Below the pieces are notes generated by a model, which worked only from the letters and a program-made list of their open reading frames with translations, searched no databases and was not told the origin of the DNA. The position numbers and the translations under genes are program-made. Source: Halomonas lysinitropha (GTDB taxonomy: Bacteria > Pseudomonadota > Gammaproteobacteria > Pseudomonadales > Halomonadaceae). Taken from it: a DNA stretch of 64,000 nucleotides. Location: NCBI RefSeq assembly GCF_902500215.1, contig NZ_CABVOU010000032.1, positions 1-64,000 of the forward strand. Reading direction: 5' to 3'. How positions within the stretch are numbered: position 1 is the first letter of the stretch; the number at the start of each line of letters is the position of its first letter. Shown here in pieces: positions 17,662 through 26,178 of the stretch.

Positions 17662-18738
17662 ATGAGCCGGCAGCGAGAAGCCGACAAGGCAGGGCAGAAG
17701 ACCGTGGCCCTGGTGCTGGGCAGTGGTGGTGCACGAGGCTATGCCCATATCGGGGTCATCGAAGAGCTCGAGGCACGGGGCTACCGAGTGGTGGCGATCT
17801 CCGGCTGTTCCATGGGCGCCCTGGTCGGTGGCGTCTACGCAGCGGGGAAACTGGCCGCCTACCGCGACTGGGTGTGCCAACTGGACTATTTCGATGTGCT
17901 CAGGCTGGTCGATGTCACCTGGAGTCCCATGGGGGCCATGAAGGCCAGCAAGGTGATGGACAAACTTGATCATCTTATCGGCGATACTCTCATCGAGGAT
18001 CTGGCGATTCCGGTGACCACCGTGGCGACGGATCTTACCCGTCAGCGCGAGGTCTGGTTCCAGGATGGCCCGCTGCTCGAGGCGATTCGCGCGTCCATCG
18101 CTGTCCCCGGAGTCATCACGCCGGTGCATCGCGGTGACCAGGTGCTGGTGGACGGGGGGCTGCTCAATCCGCTGCCGATCATCCCCACGGTGTCGGCCCA
18201 GGCGGACTTCGTGCTGGCGGTGAATGTCACCGCCCACAGCCCGCGGCCGGTGACCCTGGAGGAACTGCTACCTCCCGAGGAAGCCGCCCAGGAGCAGGCA
18301 CGGGAAACATCCCGAGATGCCGGTGGCGTCGACTTCAACCACTGGATCGACGGGGTTCGTGGCGCTGCCCGACGACTGCTCGATGGTTTCGGCAACCACG
18401 ATGAGGCCGACACCGCCGACAAGAGCGAGATGGAAGAGGCCATGGAAGGTGGTCGACGCCAGTGGGGGCGCATGGACATGGTGCTGGCCTCCTTCGATAT
18501 CACCCAGGCGGCCCTGGCCAAGTACAAGGTGGCGGGTTATCCGCCGGATGTGCTCATCGAGGTGCCCAAGACGGTCTGTGGTGCCTACGAGTTCCACCGT
18601 GCCGAGGCGCTGATCAGCCTCGGCAGGCACCTGGCCGGGGAGGCGCTGGACCGCTTCGAGGGACATGTCGACCATGGCGGGGGCGGGCCTTCCATCCTCC
18701 TGGAGGCGCCGGCCGAGAAAAGTCAGGAAGGGGAGTAG
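17662..18738 (+). CDS. patatin-like phospholipase (RssA family)
   Basis: A 358-residue patatin-fold protein with a Ser-Asp dyad. The oxyanion loop is GSGGARGYAHIGVIEEL, the nucleophile Ser50 lies in SGCSMGALVGG, and Asp164 in the VDGGLLNP motif. After the patatin domain (about 200 residues) is an acidic, poorly conserved region (residues 195-265) and a C-terminal tail. Family members hydrolyse phospholipids or other acyl esters. I prefer the ATG at 17662, which has GAAGGGGGG upstream; an in-frame ATG at 17623 overlaps the hydrolase gene. It is likely the third gene of the hydrolase operon. Confidence 0.88.
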   Translation: MSRQREADKAGQKTVALVLGSGGARGYAHIGVIEELEARGYRVVAISGCSMGALVGGVYAAGKLAAYRDWVCQLDYFDVLRLVDVTWSPMGAMKASKVMDKLDHLIGDTLIEDLAIPVTTVATDLTRQREVWFQDGPLLEAIRASIAVPGVITPVHRGDQVLVDGGLLNPLPIIPTVSAQADFVLAVNVTAHSPRPVTLEELLPPEEAAQEQARETSRDAGGVDFNHWIDGVRGAARRLLDGFGNHDEADTADKSEMEEAMEGGRRQWGRMDMVLASFDITQAALAKYKVAGYPPDVLIEVPKTVCGAYEFHRAEALISLGRHLAGEALDRFEGHVDHGGGGPSILLEAPAEKSQEGE

Positions 18739-18770
18739 GGGATGGAGGGGAGCGCGCATCCTGAGTCGTG

Positions 18771-19349
18771 TCAGGCTCGACCGCCACGACGCCTGAGCAG
18801 TACATAGACTGCTCCCGTGCCGCCATCGATGGTGGTGGCCGAACAGAAGGCCAGTACGCTGGGCCACTCCCGCAACCAGGCATTCACGTGGCTCTTGATC
18901 ATCGGGTAGTCGCTGGTGGTTCCCCAGGCCTTGCCGTGTACGATCAGCACGCAGCGTCGCCGGCGGCTTGTGGCATCACGCAGGAAGGCCTCCAGTTCCT
19001 CGCGGGCCTCTTCAAGGGTATGGCCATGCAGGTCGAGTCCTGCCTCCCAGCCGATGCGTCCTCGTTTGAGCTGCTGGCGCGTGCGCCATGGCAGGTCGGG
19101 CAGCGCGAAGTCGAGGAATTCGGAGGGGCGTACCGGCTCTACCCGGCCGTCCGAGGTGCGGCCGACCGTCGCGAGATCGTCAGTGGCCGCGGTCGCGGCG
19201 GCCCGTCGTTCGGCTGCGGCCGGGTCTCCCCGGCGCCGACGGCCGGGATCGGCCCTATTGCTGGCGATCGGGCGTACCCCGGCGTCCCGCAGGGCCTGAC
19301 GAAAGGCGCTGATCTCTTCCTCTTCCAGCGGATGGCGGTCTCGACTCAT
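18771..19349 (-). CDS. Smr domain protein (SmrA/SmrB-like nuclease)
   Basis: A 192-residue protein. The N-terminal half is charged and helical with an Ala/Arg-rich linker. The C-terminal Smr domain shows [15 protein letters not shown] and [16 protein letters not shown], the latter a variant of the usual HGKG motif, and ends in [13 protein letters not shown]. Stand-alone Smr proteins are RNA endonucleases; E. coli SmrB acts on collided ribosomes, but assignment to SmrA or SmrB is not possible here. It is divergent from prmB, and the intergenic region carries a good minus-strand promoter. Confidence 0.87.
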   Translation of the reverse strand: MSRDRHPLEEEEISAFRQALRDAGVRPIASNRADPGRRRRGDPAAAERRAAATAATDDLATVGRTSDGRVEPVRPSEFLDFALPDLPWRTRQQLKRGRIGWEAGLDLHGHTLEEAREELEAFLRDATSRRRRCVLIVHGKAWGTTSDYPMIKSHVNAWLREWPSVLAFCSATTIDGGTGAVYVLLRRRGGRA

Positions 19350-19378
19350 GGGGCATTCGGCTTGTGACGCAAAGCGCC

Positions 19379-19406
19379 AGTATACCGCCCCTGCCGTGGC
19401 TGTGAA
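19379..19406 (-). promoter_or_regulatory. sigma-70 promoter for the smr gene
   Basis: Minus strand: TTCACA (19406-19401), a 16-base spacer, TATACT (19384-19379). Both hexamers match the consensus at 5 of 6 positions. It lies about 30 bases before the smr start. On the other strand TACAAT at 19420-19425 is a possible -10 for prmB, without a clear -35. Confidence 0.55.
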
Positions 19407-19467
19407 CCGCGGGCCCGGTTACAATCGGGTCTCGTGCTATCCGAATTCCTCGACTCCAGGATGTCCC

Positions 19468-20424
19468 GTGGCTGATTCTCTCGCTGAAGCGTCTTCCTCC
19501 ACCCTCGTCATGCATGATGAGGCCCTTGCCGATGGCCTGGTCACCCTGCGCGATTGCCTGCGCTGGGCAGCCAGCGAGTTCCATCTGGCGGGCCTCTTCT
19601 ACGGCCACGGCACCGATTCCGCCTGGGACGAGGCGGTGGCACTGACTCTCGGCGCTCTGCACCTGCCCTGGAACGTCGACCCGGCGGTACTCGATGCGCG
19701 GCTGCTGCCCATGGAGCGCATTCGCATCGTCGCCCTGGTGCGAGCCCGCATCGAGACCCGCCGCCCGTTGCCCTATCTGCTGGGCGAGGCCTTCTTCGCT
19801 GGTATCCCCTTCAGCGTCGACGAGCGGGTCTTGATTCCCCGCTCACCCATCGCCGAACTGATCGAGCATGGCTTCGCCGCCTGGTTCCCCGTCGAGCCGC
19901 CGGCTCGGGTGCTGGACCTCTGTGCCGGCTCGGGCTGCATCGGCATCGCCACGGCGCTGCACCTGCCCGGCTGTGAGGTCGACCTGGCCGACATCAGTTC
20001 CGATGCTCTGACCGTGGCCCGCGAGAACATCTCTCGCCATGATGTGGGCGAGCGAGTGCGTGCCGTGGAATCTGACCTCTTCGCGGGTCTTGCCGGTCGA
20101 CGCTATGACCTGATCGTCTGCAACCCGCCCTACGTGGATACCCACGACCTGACTACCATGCCTGTCGAGTTCCGCCATGAGCCGGCATTGGCGCTGGGCG
20201 CCGGCACCGACGGACTGGACATCGTGCGGCGTATCCTGCGCGAGGCGCGCGACCACCTTACGGACGAGGGCGTATTGATCGTCGAGCTCGGTAATTCCGA
20301 CCACCACCTGGAGGCCGCCTTCCCCGAGGTGCCCTTCCTGTGGCTCGAATTCGAGCGCGGCGGCCAGGGCGTGTTTGCCCTGACCGCTGCAGAACTCGAC
20401 GCCCATGCGGCGTCCTTTGCCTGA
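19468..20424 (+). CDS. prmB: ribosomal protein uL3 glutamine methyltransferase
   Basis: A 318-residue SAM-dependent N5-glutamine methyltransferase that modifies ribosomal protein L3. The PrmB N-terminal domain shows [14 protein letters not shown]. The catalytic domain has the SAM loop [14 protein letters not shown] and the Gln-binding NPPYVD motif. The YGHGTD segment separates PrmB from PrmC. The GTG at 19468 gives an N-terminus of the right length; the frame is open upstream from 19348. It precedes aroC by 30 bases, the same order as in E. coli. Confidence 0.94.
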   Translation: MADSLAEASSSTLVMHDEALADGLVTLRDCLRWAASEFHLAGLFYGHGTDSAWDEAVALTLGALHLPWNVDPAVLDARLLPMERIRIVALVRARIETRRPLPYLLGEAFFAGIPFSVDERVLIPRSPIAELIEHGFAAWFPVEPPARVLDLCAGSGCIGIATALHLPGCEVDLADISSDALTVARENISRHDVGERVRAVESDLFAGLAGRRYDLIVCNPPYVDTHDLTTMPVEFRHEPALALGAGTDGLDIVRRILREARDHLTDEGVLIVELGNSDHHLEAAFPEVPFLWLEFERGGQGVFALTAAELDAHAASFA

Positions 20425-20454
20425 TCTCCATTTTCCGACCCGGGAGGAGCGCCC

Positions 20455-21540
20455 ATGTCCGGCAACACCTTCGGCAAAGTCTTTACCGTCACCACCTTCG
20501 GCGAGAGCCACGGCCCCGCGCTGGGGGCTACCGTCGATGGCTGCCCGCCGGGACTGCCGCTCACCGAGGAAGATCTGCAGCGTGACCTGGATCGTCGCCG
20601 CCCCGGCAGTTCTCGCCACACCACTCAGCGGCGAGAGTCGGACCGGGTGCAGATTCTCTCCGGGGTCTTCGAGGGGGTGACCACCGGTACGCCCATCGGC
20701 CTGCTGATCGAGAACACCGACCAGCGCTCCAAGGATTATTCGAAGATCAAGGACCAGTTTCGCCCGGCTCACGCCGACTACAGTTATCACCACAAGTACG
20801 GTATCCGCGACTACCGAGGCGGCGGTCGCTCCAGCGCCCGCGAGACCGCCATGCGAGTCGCGGCCGGAGCCATCGCCAAGAAGTATCTTGCCGCCCAGGG
20901 AGTCACCATCCGCGGCTACATGAGCCAGCTCGGTCCGATCGCCATCGACTTCAAGCAGTGGGAGTCCGTGGACGAGAATCCCTTCTTCTGCCCCGACCCG
21001 GATCGCGTGGCGGAGCTCGAGACCTACATGGACCAGTTGCGCCGTGATCAGGACTCGGTGGGGGCAAGGATCAGCGTGGTGGCCGAGGGCGTGCCGCCGG
21101 GGCTTGGCGAGCCGGTATTCGACCGCCTGGACGCCGAACTGGCCCACGGTCTGATGAGCATCAACGCGGTGAAGGGCGTGGAGATCGGGGACGGCTTCGC
21201 CGTCGTGGCAAGCCGCGGCAGCGAGCATCGCGACGAGATGACCCCTGAGGGCTTCCTCTCCAATCATGCCGGCGGGGTGCTCGGCGGCATCTCCAGCGGC
21301 CAGGCGATCATCGCCCACCTGGCCCTCAAGCCCACCTCCAGCATCACCACGCCCGGGCGCAGCATCGACATCCATGGCAACCCGGTGGAGGTGGTGACCA
21401 GGGGGCGCCATGATCCCTGTGTCGGCATCCGTGCCACGCCCATTGCCGAGGCGATGATGGCGCTGACGCTGATGGATCACCTGCTGCGCCACCGCGGTCA
21501 GAATGCCGATGTCCGGGTATCGACACCTTGGCTGCGCTGA
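20455..21540 (+). CDS. aroC: chorismate synthase
   Basis: A 361-residue cytosolic enzyme that converts 5-enolpyruvylshikimate 3-phosphate to chorismate, using reduced FMN. All three family signatures are present: [18 protein letters not shown] near the start, the [21 protein letters not shown] block, and [19 protein letters not shown]. The length equals E. coli AroC (361). A strong ribosome binding site (GGGAGGAG) precedes the ATG. Its product is the substrate of TrpE and PabB, both also in this window. Confidence 0.97.
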   Translation: MSGNTFGKVFTVTTFGESHGPALGATVDGCPPGLPLTEEDLQRDLDRRRPGSSRHTTQRRESDRVQILSGVFEGVTTGTPIGLLIENTDQRSKDYSKIKDQFRPAHADYSYHHKYGIRDYRGGGRSSARETAMRVAAGAIAKKYLAAQGVTIRGYMSQLGPIAIDFKQWESVDENPFFCPDPDRVAELETYMDQLRRDQDSVGARISVVAEGVPPGLGEPVFDRLDAELAHGLMSINAVKGVEIGDGFAVVASRGSEHRDEMTPEGFLSNHAGGVLGGISSGQAIIAHLALKPTSSITTPGRSIDIHGNPVEVVTRGRHDPCVGIRATPIAEAMMALTLMDHLLRHRGQNADVRVSTPWLR

Positions 21541-21597
21541 ACCGCACCATCCGTCATGGCTGCTACACTTCTCCTGACCACCAACAAGAGTGACACC

Positions 21598-22029
21598 ATG
21601 AAGATCAACGTCGATTTCGACCTGACCCCCGAGGAGTTTCGCCGCGCACTTGGCCTGCCGGATGTGGAGGCCTTTCAGAAAGATCTGATGAACCGCATCT
21701 ACAAGCAGATGGAGTCGGGCACGGAAGGCTATGACCCGATGAGCCTGATGCAGCCTTTCCTGCAGCAGCCCGGCTTGTCGCAGAACGTTTCCCAGAACCT
21801 CTCCCAAGGGTTGTCGAGTTTTGGCAACTACCAGCAGATGATGCTCGACATGCTGACCAAGGCCGCCAGTTCTTCTAGTACCGGTAGCGGGACGTCGAGC
21901 AATGACCAGAGCGACCAGAATTCCGAATCGGGGGACAGCGGCAAATCCTCCAGTGGCTCTGCTGGAACCTCCAGTACCTCTCGAAAGTCCTCGGCAAGCG
22001 CCCGTTCCCGCAGCAAGCGCGACAGCTGA
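21598..22029 (+). CDS. DUF6489-like protein next to PHA genes
   Basis: A 143-residue protein starting MKINVDFDLTPEEFRRALGLPDV, which resembles the short conserved block I associate with DUF6489; this assignment is from memory. The middle is Gln/Met-rich and helical (QPFLQQPGLSQNVSQNLSQ). The last 50 residues are a low-complexity Ser/Gly/Thr tail ending in basic residues. The ATG at 21598 is preferred to an in-frame ATG at 21556, which lacks a ribosome binding site. It lies directly upstream of phasin and PHA synthase, so a granule-associated role is plausible but unproven. Confidence 0.6.
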   Translation: MKINVDFDLTPEEFRRALGLPDVEAFQKDLMNRIYKQMESGTEGYDPMSLMQPFLQQPGLSQNVSQNLSQGLSSFGNYQQMMLDMLTKAASSSSTGSGTSSNDQSDQNSESGDSGKSSSGSAGTSSTSRKSSASARSRSKRDS

Positions 22030-22111
22030 TAGCGGAAATCGCCCGGCCTTGTTCGACCTTCGCGAGGGCGTTATGAATACGGTTGCAACGGGGAAGGTTG
22101 AAGACTAGGAT

Positions 22112-22139
22112 TTGTGCAGTGCAACAAGCCGTTTACTAT
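22112..22139 (+). promoter_or_regulatory. candidate phaP promoter with overlapping near-palindrome
   Basis: TTGTGC (22112-22117), a 16-base spacer and TACTAT (22134-22139) form a weak sigma-70 promoter. The same bases 22112-22127 form the imperfect inverted repeat TTGTGCAGTGCAACAA, which contains TGCAGTGCA. PhaR-type phasin repressors in other bacteria bind TGC/GCA-rich sites, so this could be an operator. Confidence 0.3.
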
Positions 22140-22162
22140 CGATCCTCCAGGAGGAATTCGAC

Positions 22163-22606
22163 ATGCAAGACCAAGACAAGATGATCAACGCATTCAACGA
22201 GCAGACCCGCCAGTTCTTCGAGCCGATGCGCAAGCTCAACTCCCTGATGCTGAACAATATGGAGAAGATGACTCAGTATCAGATGGAGTCGATGAAGCGC
22301 TACAGCCAGATGGGCACCGAGCGCATGCGCGATGCCAGCGAAGTCAGCGATGCGGACAGCATGCGCGACTTTGGTACTCGCCAGGCCGAGATGATGAACG
22401 AGCTCTCCAAGCAGATGCTCGAGGATGCCAAGGCGATGAGTGAAATGAGCCTCGAGTTCAAGGCCGAGCTCGAGAAGCTCTACGCCGAATCGGGCAAGCA
22501 GCTCGCCGAGCAGGCTGAAAAGGCCGGGCAGGCTGCCAAGGGCGAGGCATCGAAGTCGGATGAACCCGCCAAGGCGACCAGCCAGTCCACGTCGCGCAAG
22601 CGCTGA
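22163..22606 (+). CDS. phaP: phasin family protein
   Basis: A 147-residue, almost wholly helical protein. The phasin signature region appears early (FNEQTRQFFEPMRKLNSLMLNNMEK), followed by Met/Gln/Glu-rich amphipathic helices and an Ala/Lys/Ser C-terminal tail similar to those of other phasins. Phasins coat polyhydroxyalkanoate granules and control their number and size. The start is the ATG at 22163 with a strong AGGAGG; the open frame extends upstream to 22112. PhaC follows 142 bases downstream, with a hairpin between them. Confidence 0.87.
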   Translation: MQDQDKMINAFNEQTRQFFEPMRKLNSLMLNNMEKMTQYQMESMKRYSQMGTERMRDASEVSDADSMRDFGTRQAEMMNELSKQMLEDAKAMSEMSLEFKAELEKLYAESGKQLAEQAEKAGQAAKGEASKSDEPAKATSQSTSRKR

Positions 22607-22630
22607 TATCGCGACAATCTAATGGCGACT

Positions 22631-22659
22631 ATCCGGTCTCCGGTTCACGGGGACCGGAT
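22631..22659 (+). terminator. hairpin between phaP and phaC (attenuator or mRNA-stabilising stem)
   Basis: An 11-bp stem ATCCGGTCTCC / GGGGACCGGAT (one G-U pair) around a 7-base loop. No proper T run follows, so it may be a partial terminator or a 3' stabiliser that raises phasin over synthase expression. Confidence 0.5.
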
Positions 22660-22748
22660 ATTGCCGTTGTTAGTCGTATCGAAACCTAGGTCGGTTTCAG
22701 TGTTCGCCCGTCAAAAACACCGGCCTTCATGAATGACAGGAGGGGTCA

Positions 22749-24572
22749 ATGCAGTCAGGGGTGCAAGCACCGACACAGGTCGAGCTCGAGGCCTGGAACA
22801 CTCAGCTCGCCGCGATCAGCGAGGAATACAAGGCCTTGATGCAGGATCTGCTGGCGCGCATGGTGCCCAGCGATGCAGCGGAATCAGTCCATCAAGACAT
22901 GCGCCAGTGCTTCCAGGCAGGTGCCCAATCGCTGATGCAGAACCCGCCCCTGCTGTGGCAGACCCAGTCGCGGCTGCTCCAGGATCAGTTCCAGCTATGG
23001 CAGCAATCGCTGCGCAGCTTCTCCGGCGAGGACATCGAGCCGTTGATAACGCCGAGCAAAGGCGATCGCCGCTTCAAGGATGATGCCTGGTACGACGATC
23101 CCTATTATCAGGCGATCATGCAGCAGTACCTGATGTTCTCGCGCACGGTGGAAGAGCTCATCGAGAACCTCGATGGCCTTTCGGAGGATCAGAAGCGCAA
23201 TCTCGGTTTCTACGCGCGCCAGTTGGTCAATGCCATGGCGCCGACCAATTTCGTCACCACCAATCCCGAGGTGATGCGCAGGACCATGGAAACCCGCGGC
23301 CAGAACCTGATTGAAGGCCTGGCACGCTTGCGCGAGGACCTGGCCAACTCCGCCGAGGGCCTCAATGTCACCATGACCGATCGCAGCGCCTTCGAGATCG
23401 GTGAGAACATTGCCGTCACTCCCGGGGCAGTGGTCTACGAGAACGAGTTGATCCAGCTGATCCAGTACACGCCGACCACTGAGCAGGTCTACAAGACCCC
23501 GTTGCTCGTGGTGCCGCCCTGGATCAACAAGTACTACATCCTCGACCTCCGCCAGGATAACTCTCTGGTTCGGTGGCTGGTGGAGCAGGGCCATACCGTT
23601 TTCCTGATCTCCTGGCGCAATCCAGGTCCGGAACAGCGAGATCTGAACTGGGCCGACTATATGCAGCTGGGCCCCATCGACGCCATGGGAGCCATCGAGC
23701 AGGCCACCGGCGAGAAGTCGGTCAACCTGATGAGCTACTGCATCGGCGGGACCCTGGCCGCCTCGACCATGGCTTACCTGACCAGCACCCGGCGTGGTCG
23801 CAAGGTCAAATCAGTAACCTATATGGCCACCCTGCAGGACTTTCGTGATCCGGGCGAGATTGGTGTCTTCCTCTCCGAAACGGTGCTCGACGGCATCGAG
23901 GCCAAGCTCGAGCGTGACGGCTACCTGGACGGTCGGGTGATGGCCTACTCCTTCAACCTGCTCCGTGAGAACGATCTCTTCTGGTCCTTCTACATCAATA
24001 ATTACCTGAAGGGTGAGGCACCGGCGCCTTTCGACCTGCTCTACTGGAACACTGACGGCACCAACTTGCCGGCCGGTACCCACGCCTGGTACCTGCGGCA
24101 CATGTATCTGGAGAATCGTCTGGTCCAGCCGGATGGCATCGAGCTTGACGGTGTGAAGATCGATCTGCGCAAGATCTCCACGCCGAGCTACTTTATCTCT
24201 CCCCGTGAGGATCATATCGCCAAGTGGAACAGTACCTACTATGGGGCGCTGCTGCCCAAGGGGAAGGTCAAGTTCGTGCTGGGTGGCTCCGGCCATATCG
24301 CTGGAATCGTCAATCCGCCCAGCAAGAACAAGTACGGTTACTGGACCAACGATGCGCTTCCGGAGACTCCCGAGGAGTGGCTCGAGGGTGCCGAGCAGCA
24401 TGAAGGTTCCTGGTGGCCCCACTGGCAGCAGTGGATCACCGAGAATGGCTATGTGGACACCGAGAAGCTGGTACCGGCTCGACAGCCCGGCGACGGTGAG
24501 CTCGACATCCTTGAACCGGCGCCGGGGCGCTATGTGCGCATGACCATCCCTGAGGTGCTGGGCGAGAAGTAA
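22749..24572 (+). CDS. phaC: class I polyhydroxyalkanoate synthase
   Basis: A 607-residue enzyme that polymerises (R)-3-hydroxyacyl-CoA into polyhydroxyalkanoate. The N-terminal PhaC domain (about residues 100-270) contains NPEVMRRTMETRGQNLIEG. The alpha/beta-hydrolase domain has VPPWINKYYILDLR and the nucleophile Cys331 in NLMSYCIGGTLAAS. The expected Asp is in SPREDHIAKW and the His in GGSGHIAGIVNPP. The box reads S-Y-C-I-G-G: the first Gly of the common G-x-C-x-G-G is Ser, a substitution I recall being described for Halomonas synthases. The length and single-subunit form indicate class I. The ribosome binding site AGGAGGGG is strong. Confidence 0.96.
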   Translation: MQSGVQAPTQVELEAWNTQLAAISEEYKALMQDLLARMVPSDAAESVHQDMRQCFQAGAQSLMQNPPLLWQTQSRLLQDQFQLWQQSLRSFSGEDIEPLITPSKGDRRFKDDAWYDDPYYQAIMQQYLMFSRTVEELIENLDGLSEDQKRNLGFYARQLVNAMAPTNFVTTNPEVMRRTMETRGQNLIEGLARLREDLANSAEGLNVTMTDRSAFEIGENIAVTPGAVVYENELIQLIQYTPTTEQVYKTPLLVVPPWINKYYILDLRQDNSLVRWLVEQGHTVFLISWRNPGPEQRDLNWADYMQLGPIDAMGAIEQATGEKSVNLMSYCIGGTLAASTMAYLTSTRRGRKVKSVTYMATLQDFRDPGEIGVFLSETVLDGIEAKLERDGYLDGRVMAYSFNLLRENDLFWSFYINNYLKGEAPAPFDLLYWNTDGTNLPAGTHAWYLRHMYLENRLVQPDGIELDGVKIDLRKISTPSYFISPREDHIAKWNSTYYGALLPKGKVKFVLGGSGHIAGIVNPPSKNKYGYWTNDALPETPEEWLEGAEQHEGSWWPHWQQWITENGYVDTEKLVPARQPGDGELDILEPAPGRYVRMTIPEVLGEK

Positions 24573-24589
24573 GCGCCGAGCTACAAGTG

Positions 24590-24624
24590 AACCCCGAGGC
24601 CATGACCTCGGGGTTTGCTTTTTT
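24590..24624 (+). terminator. rho-independent terminator after phaC
   Basis: A 10-bp stem AACCCCGAGG / CCTCGGGGTT, loop CCATGA, followed by TTGCTTTTTT. It lies 17 bases past the phaC stop. Confidence 0.9.
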
Positions 24625-24644
24625 CAGGAGCAGCACACACTGAT

Positions 24645-24684
24645 GGCTGCTTGGCTGCTTGGCTGCTTGGCTGCTTGGCTGCTA
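24645..24684. repeat. octanucleotide tandem repeat, (GGCTGCTT)x5
   Basis: Four perfect copies of GGCTGCTT and a fifth, GGCTGCTA, whose last three bases are the reverse complement of the lnt stop codon. The array therefore abuts the 3' end of lnt exactly. Confidence 0.95.
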
Positions 24685-26160
24685 TTGGCTCGGCGCTCGG
24701 CGCTGAATCCCCGGCAGCACCAGCAGGGCGGCCAGCAGCCAGGCTGGCCAACTGCCCGTGCGGGTGAAAGGGGTGAGGCCTTGCATGGGCGTAACCTCGT
24801 CTTCGAGCATCGTGGTCTCGAACTGAGGTGCCCGGGCGGTGACTTTTCCCTGTGGGTCGATGAAGGCGGTGACCCCGTTGCTGGTGGCACGCACCACCGG
24901 ACGACCGTTCTCCAGGGCTCGCAGGCGTGCCATCTGCAGGTGCTGCAGAGGTCCGATGGAGGCGCCGAACCAGGTGTCGTTGGAGACCGTGAGAAGCACC
25001 TCGGCATCGCGGGCGCGCGAGGCCACCAGGTCGGCATAGATGATCTCGTAGCAGATGGCAACGCCGAGGGTCAGCTCGCCGACGCGCATCGGCGGTTGAT
25101 CGGAGGGTCCCGGCGTCATGGTCGGCGCCGGCAGATCGAAGAAGGCGATCGCCCCGCGCAGCAGGTTCTCCAGGGGCAGGTATTCGCCGAATGGCACCAG
25201 GTGGGCCTTGCGATATTCGCCCTCGACGTCGCCCCGGCCGACGACGCTGTTGTAGTAGAGACCACTGTCGTCACGCTGGAGAATCCCGGTGAGCAGGTCG
25301 GTACCCGTCGGCAGGCTGGACTGGGCGCGGTCGAGCATGGGCGCCGCCTGGTCCTCGAACATGGGCAGGGCGGCCTCGGGCCAGATCACCAGGTCGACAT
25401 CCTCCTCCAGATCCCGCGTCATCGAAAGATAGGTGTCGACAGCGCGCCTCTGTCCCTCGGGGGTCCACTTGATCAGCTGGGGGAGGTTGCCCTGCAGAAG
25501 GGCGACGCGCACCGGCTCGCCGGCGGGGGAGGTCCATTGGACGGGCATTACAAGTGGTACCAACCACAACACCGTAACGGGTGCGACGGCCCACCAGCGG
25601 CGGCGCAGGAACTCCACCCCTAGACTGCCCGTTAGGACGGTGATCAGTGACAGCAGGTAGACGCCGCCTACCGGGGCCCAGGCAGCGAGAGGCGAGTCCA
25701 CCTGGCCACTGCCCAGCAGGAGCCAGGGGAAGCCGGTGAATAGCCAGGTACGCAGCCATTCGCCGAACACCCAGGCACCCGCAAAGCTCAGTGCCGCCAG
25801 GCGAGGACCGCACAGCCGCCGATAGAGCCAGAGGGTGGCCGCGAAGAATAGTGCCAGGCCGGCGACGAACAGCGCAGTGAGGAAGAGTGCCAGGGGCACG
25901 CCGGTATAGCCGTAATCATGAATCGAGACATAGACCCAGGAAGCGCCGGACCCGAATAGTCCCAAGCCATAGCACCAGCCGCGAAGTGCCGCCTGGGCGG
26001 GCGTCAGGGAATGAAGGCCCAGATAGACAAGCCCGGCGGCGACCGGTCCCAGCCACCAGAGCTCGAAGGGGGAAGCGGTCAGTGTGGTGAGGCCACCGGC
26101 CAGCAGAGCCGCCAGGCAGCCCAGCGCCGGGGTCAGACGAGCGTCAGCCATGGTGTCCAT
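24682..26160 (-). CDS. lnt: apolipoprotein N-acyltransferase
   Basis: A 492-residue inner-membrane enzyme that adds the third acyl chain to the N-terminal Cys of lipoproteins. About six to seven membrane helices fill the first 205 residues. The periplasmic nitrilase domain carries the catalytic triad: Glu262 in VIWPEAALP, Lys in YRKAHLVPFGEY, and Cys in VAICYEIIY. A final helix (WPAWLLAALLVLPG) closes the protein. The length is close to E. coli Lnt (512). It is the last gene of the miaB operon, 18 bases after corC. Confidence 0.95.
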   Translation of the reverse strand: MDTMADARLTPALGCLAALLAGGLTTLTASPFELWWLGPVAAGLVYLGLHSLTPAQAALRGWCYGLGLFGSGASWVYVSIHDYGYTGVPLALFLTALFVAGLALFFAATLWLYRRLCGPRLAALSFAGAWVFGEWLRTWLFTGFPWLLLGSGQVDSPLAAWAPVGGVYLLSLITVLTGSLGVEFLRRRWWAVAPVTVLWLVPLVMPVQWTSPAGEPVRVALLQGNLPQLIKWTPEGQRRAVDTYLSMTRDLEEDVDLVIWPEAALPMFEDQAAPMLDRAQSSLPTGTDLLTGILQRDDSGLYYNSVVGRGDVEGEYRKAHLVPFGEYLPLENLLRGAIAFFDLPAPTMTPGPSDQPPMRVGELTLGVAICYEIIYADLVASRARDAEVLLTVSNDTWFGASIGPLQHLQMARLRALENGRPVVRATSNGVTAFIDPQGKVTARAPQFETTMLEDEVTPMQGLTPFTRTGSWPAWLLAALLVLPGIQRRAPSQ

Positions 26161-26178
26161 CCGTGGTGAGGGGCCGCA

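Noticed and set aside
15988-18237. A 749-codon minus-strand frame opposite the hydrolase operon
   Set aside because: Covers three convincing plus-strand genes with intact catalytic motifs; composition is of shadow type.
24572-24697. Terminal inverted repeats of an insertion sequence
   Set aside because: The inverted 10-mers enclose only a terminator and a short repeat, one lies within lnt, and there is no transposase or target duplication.
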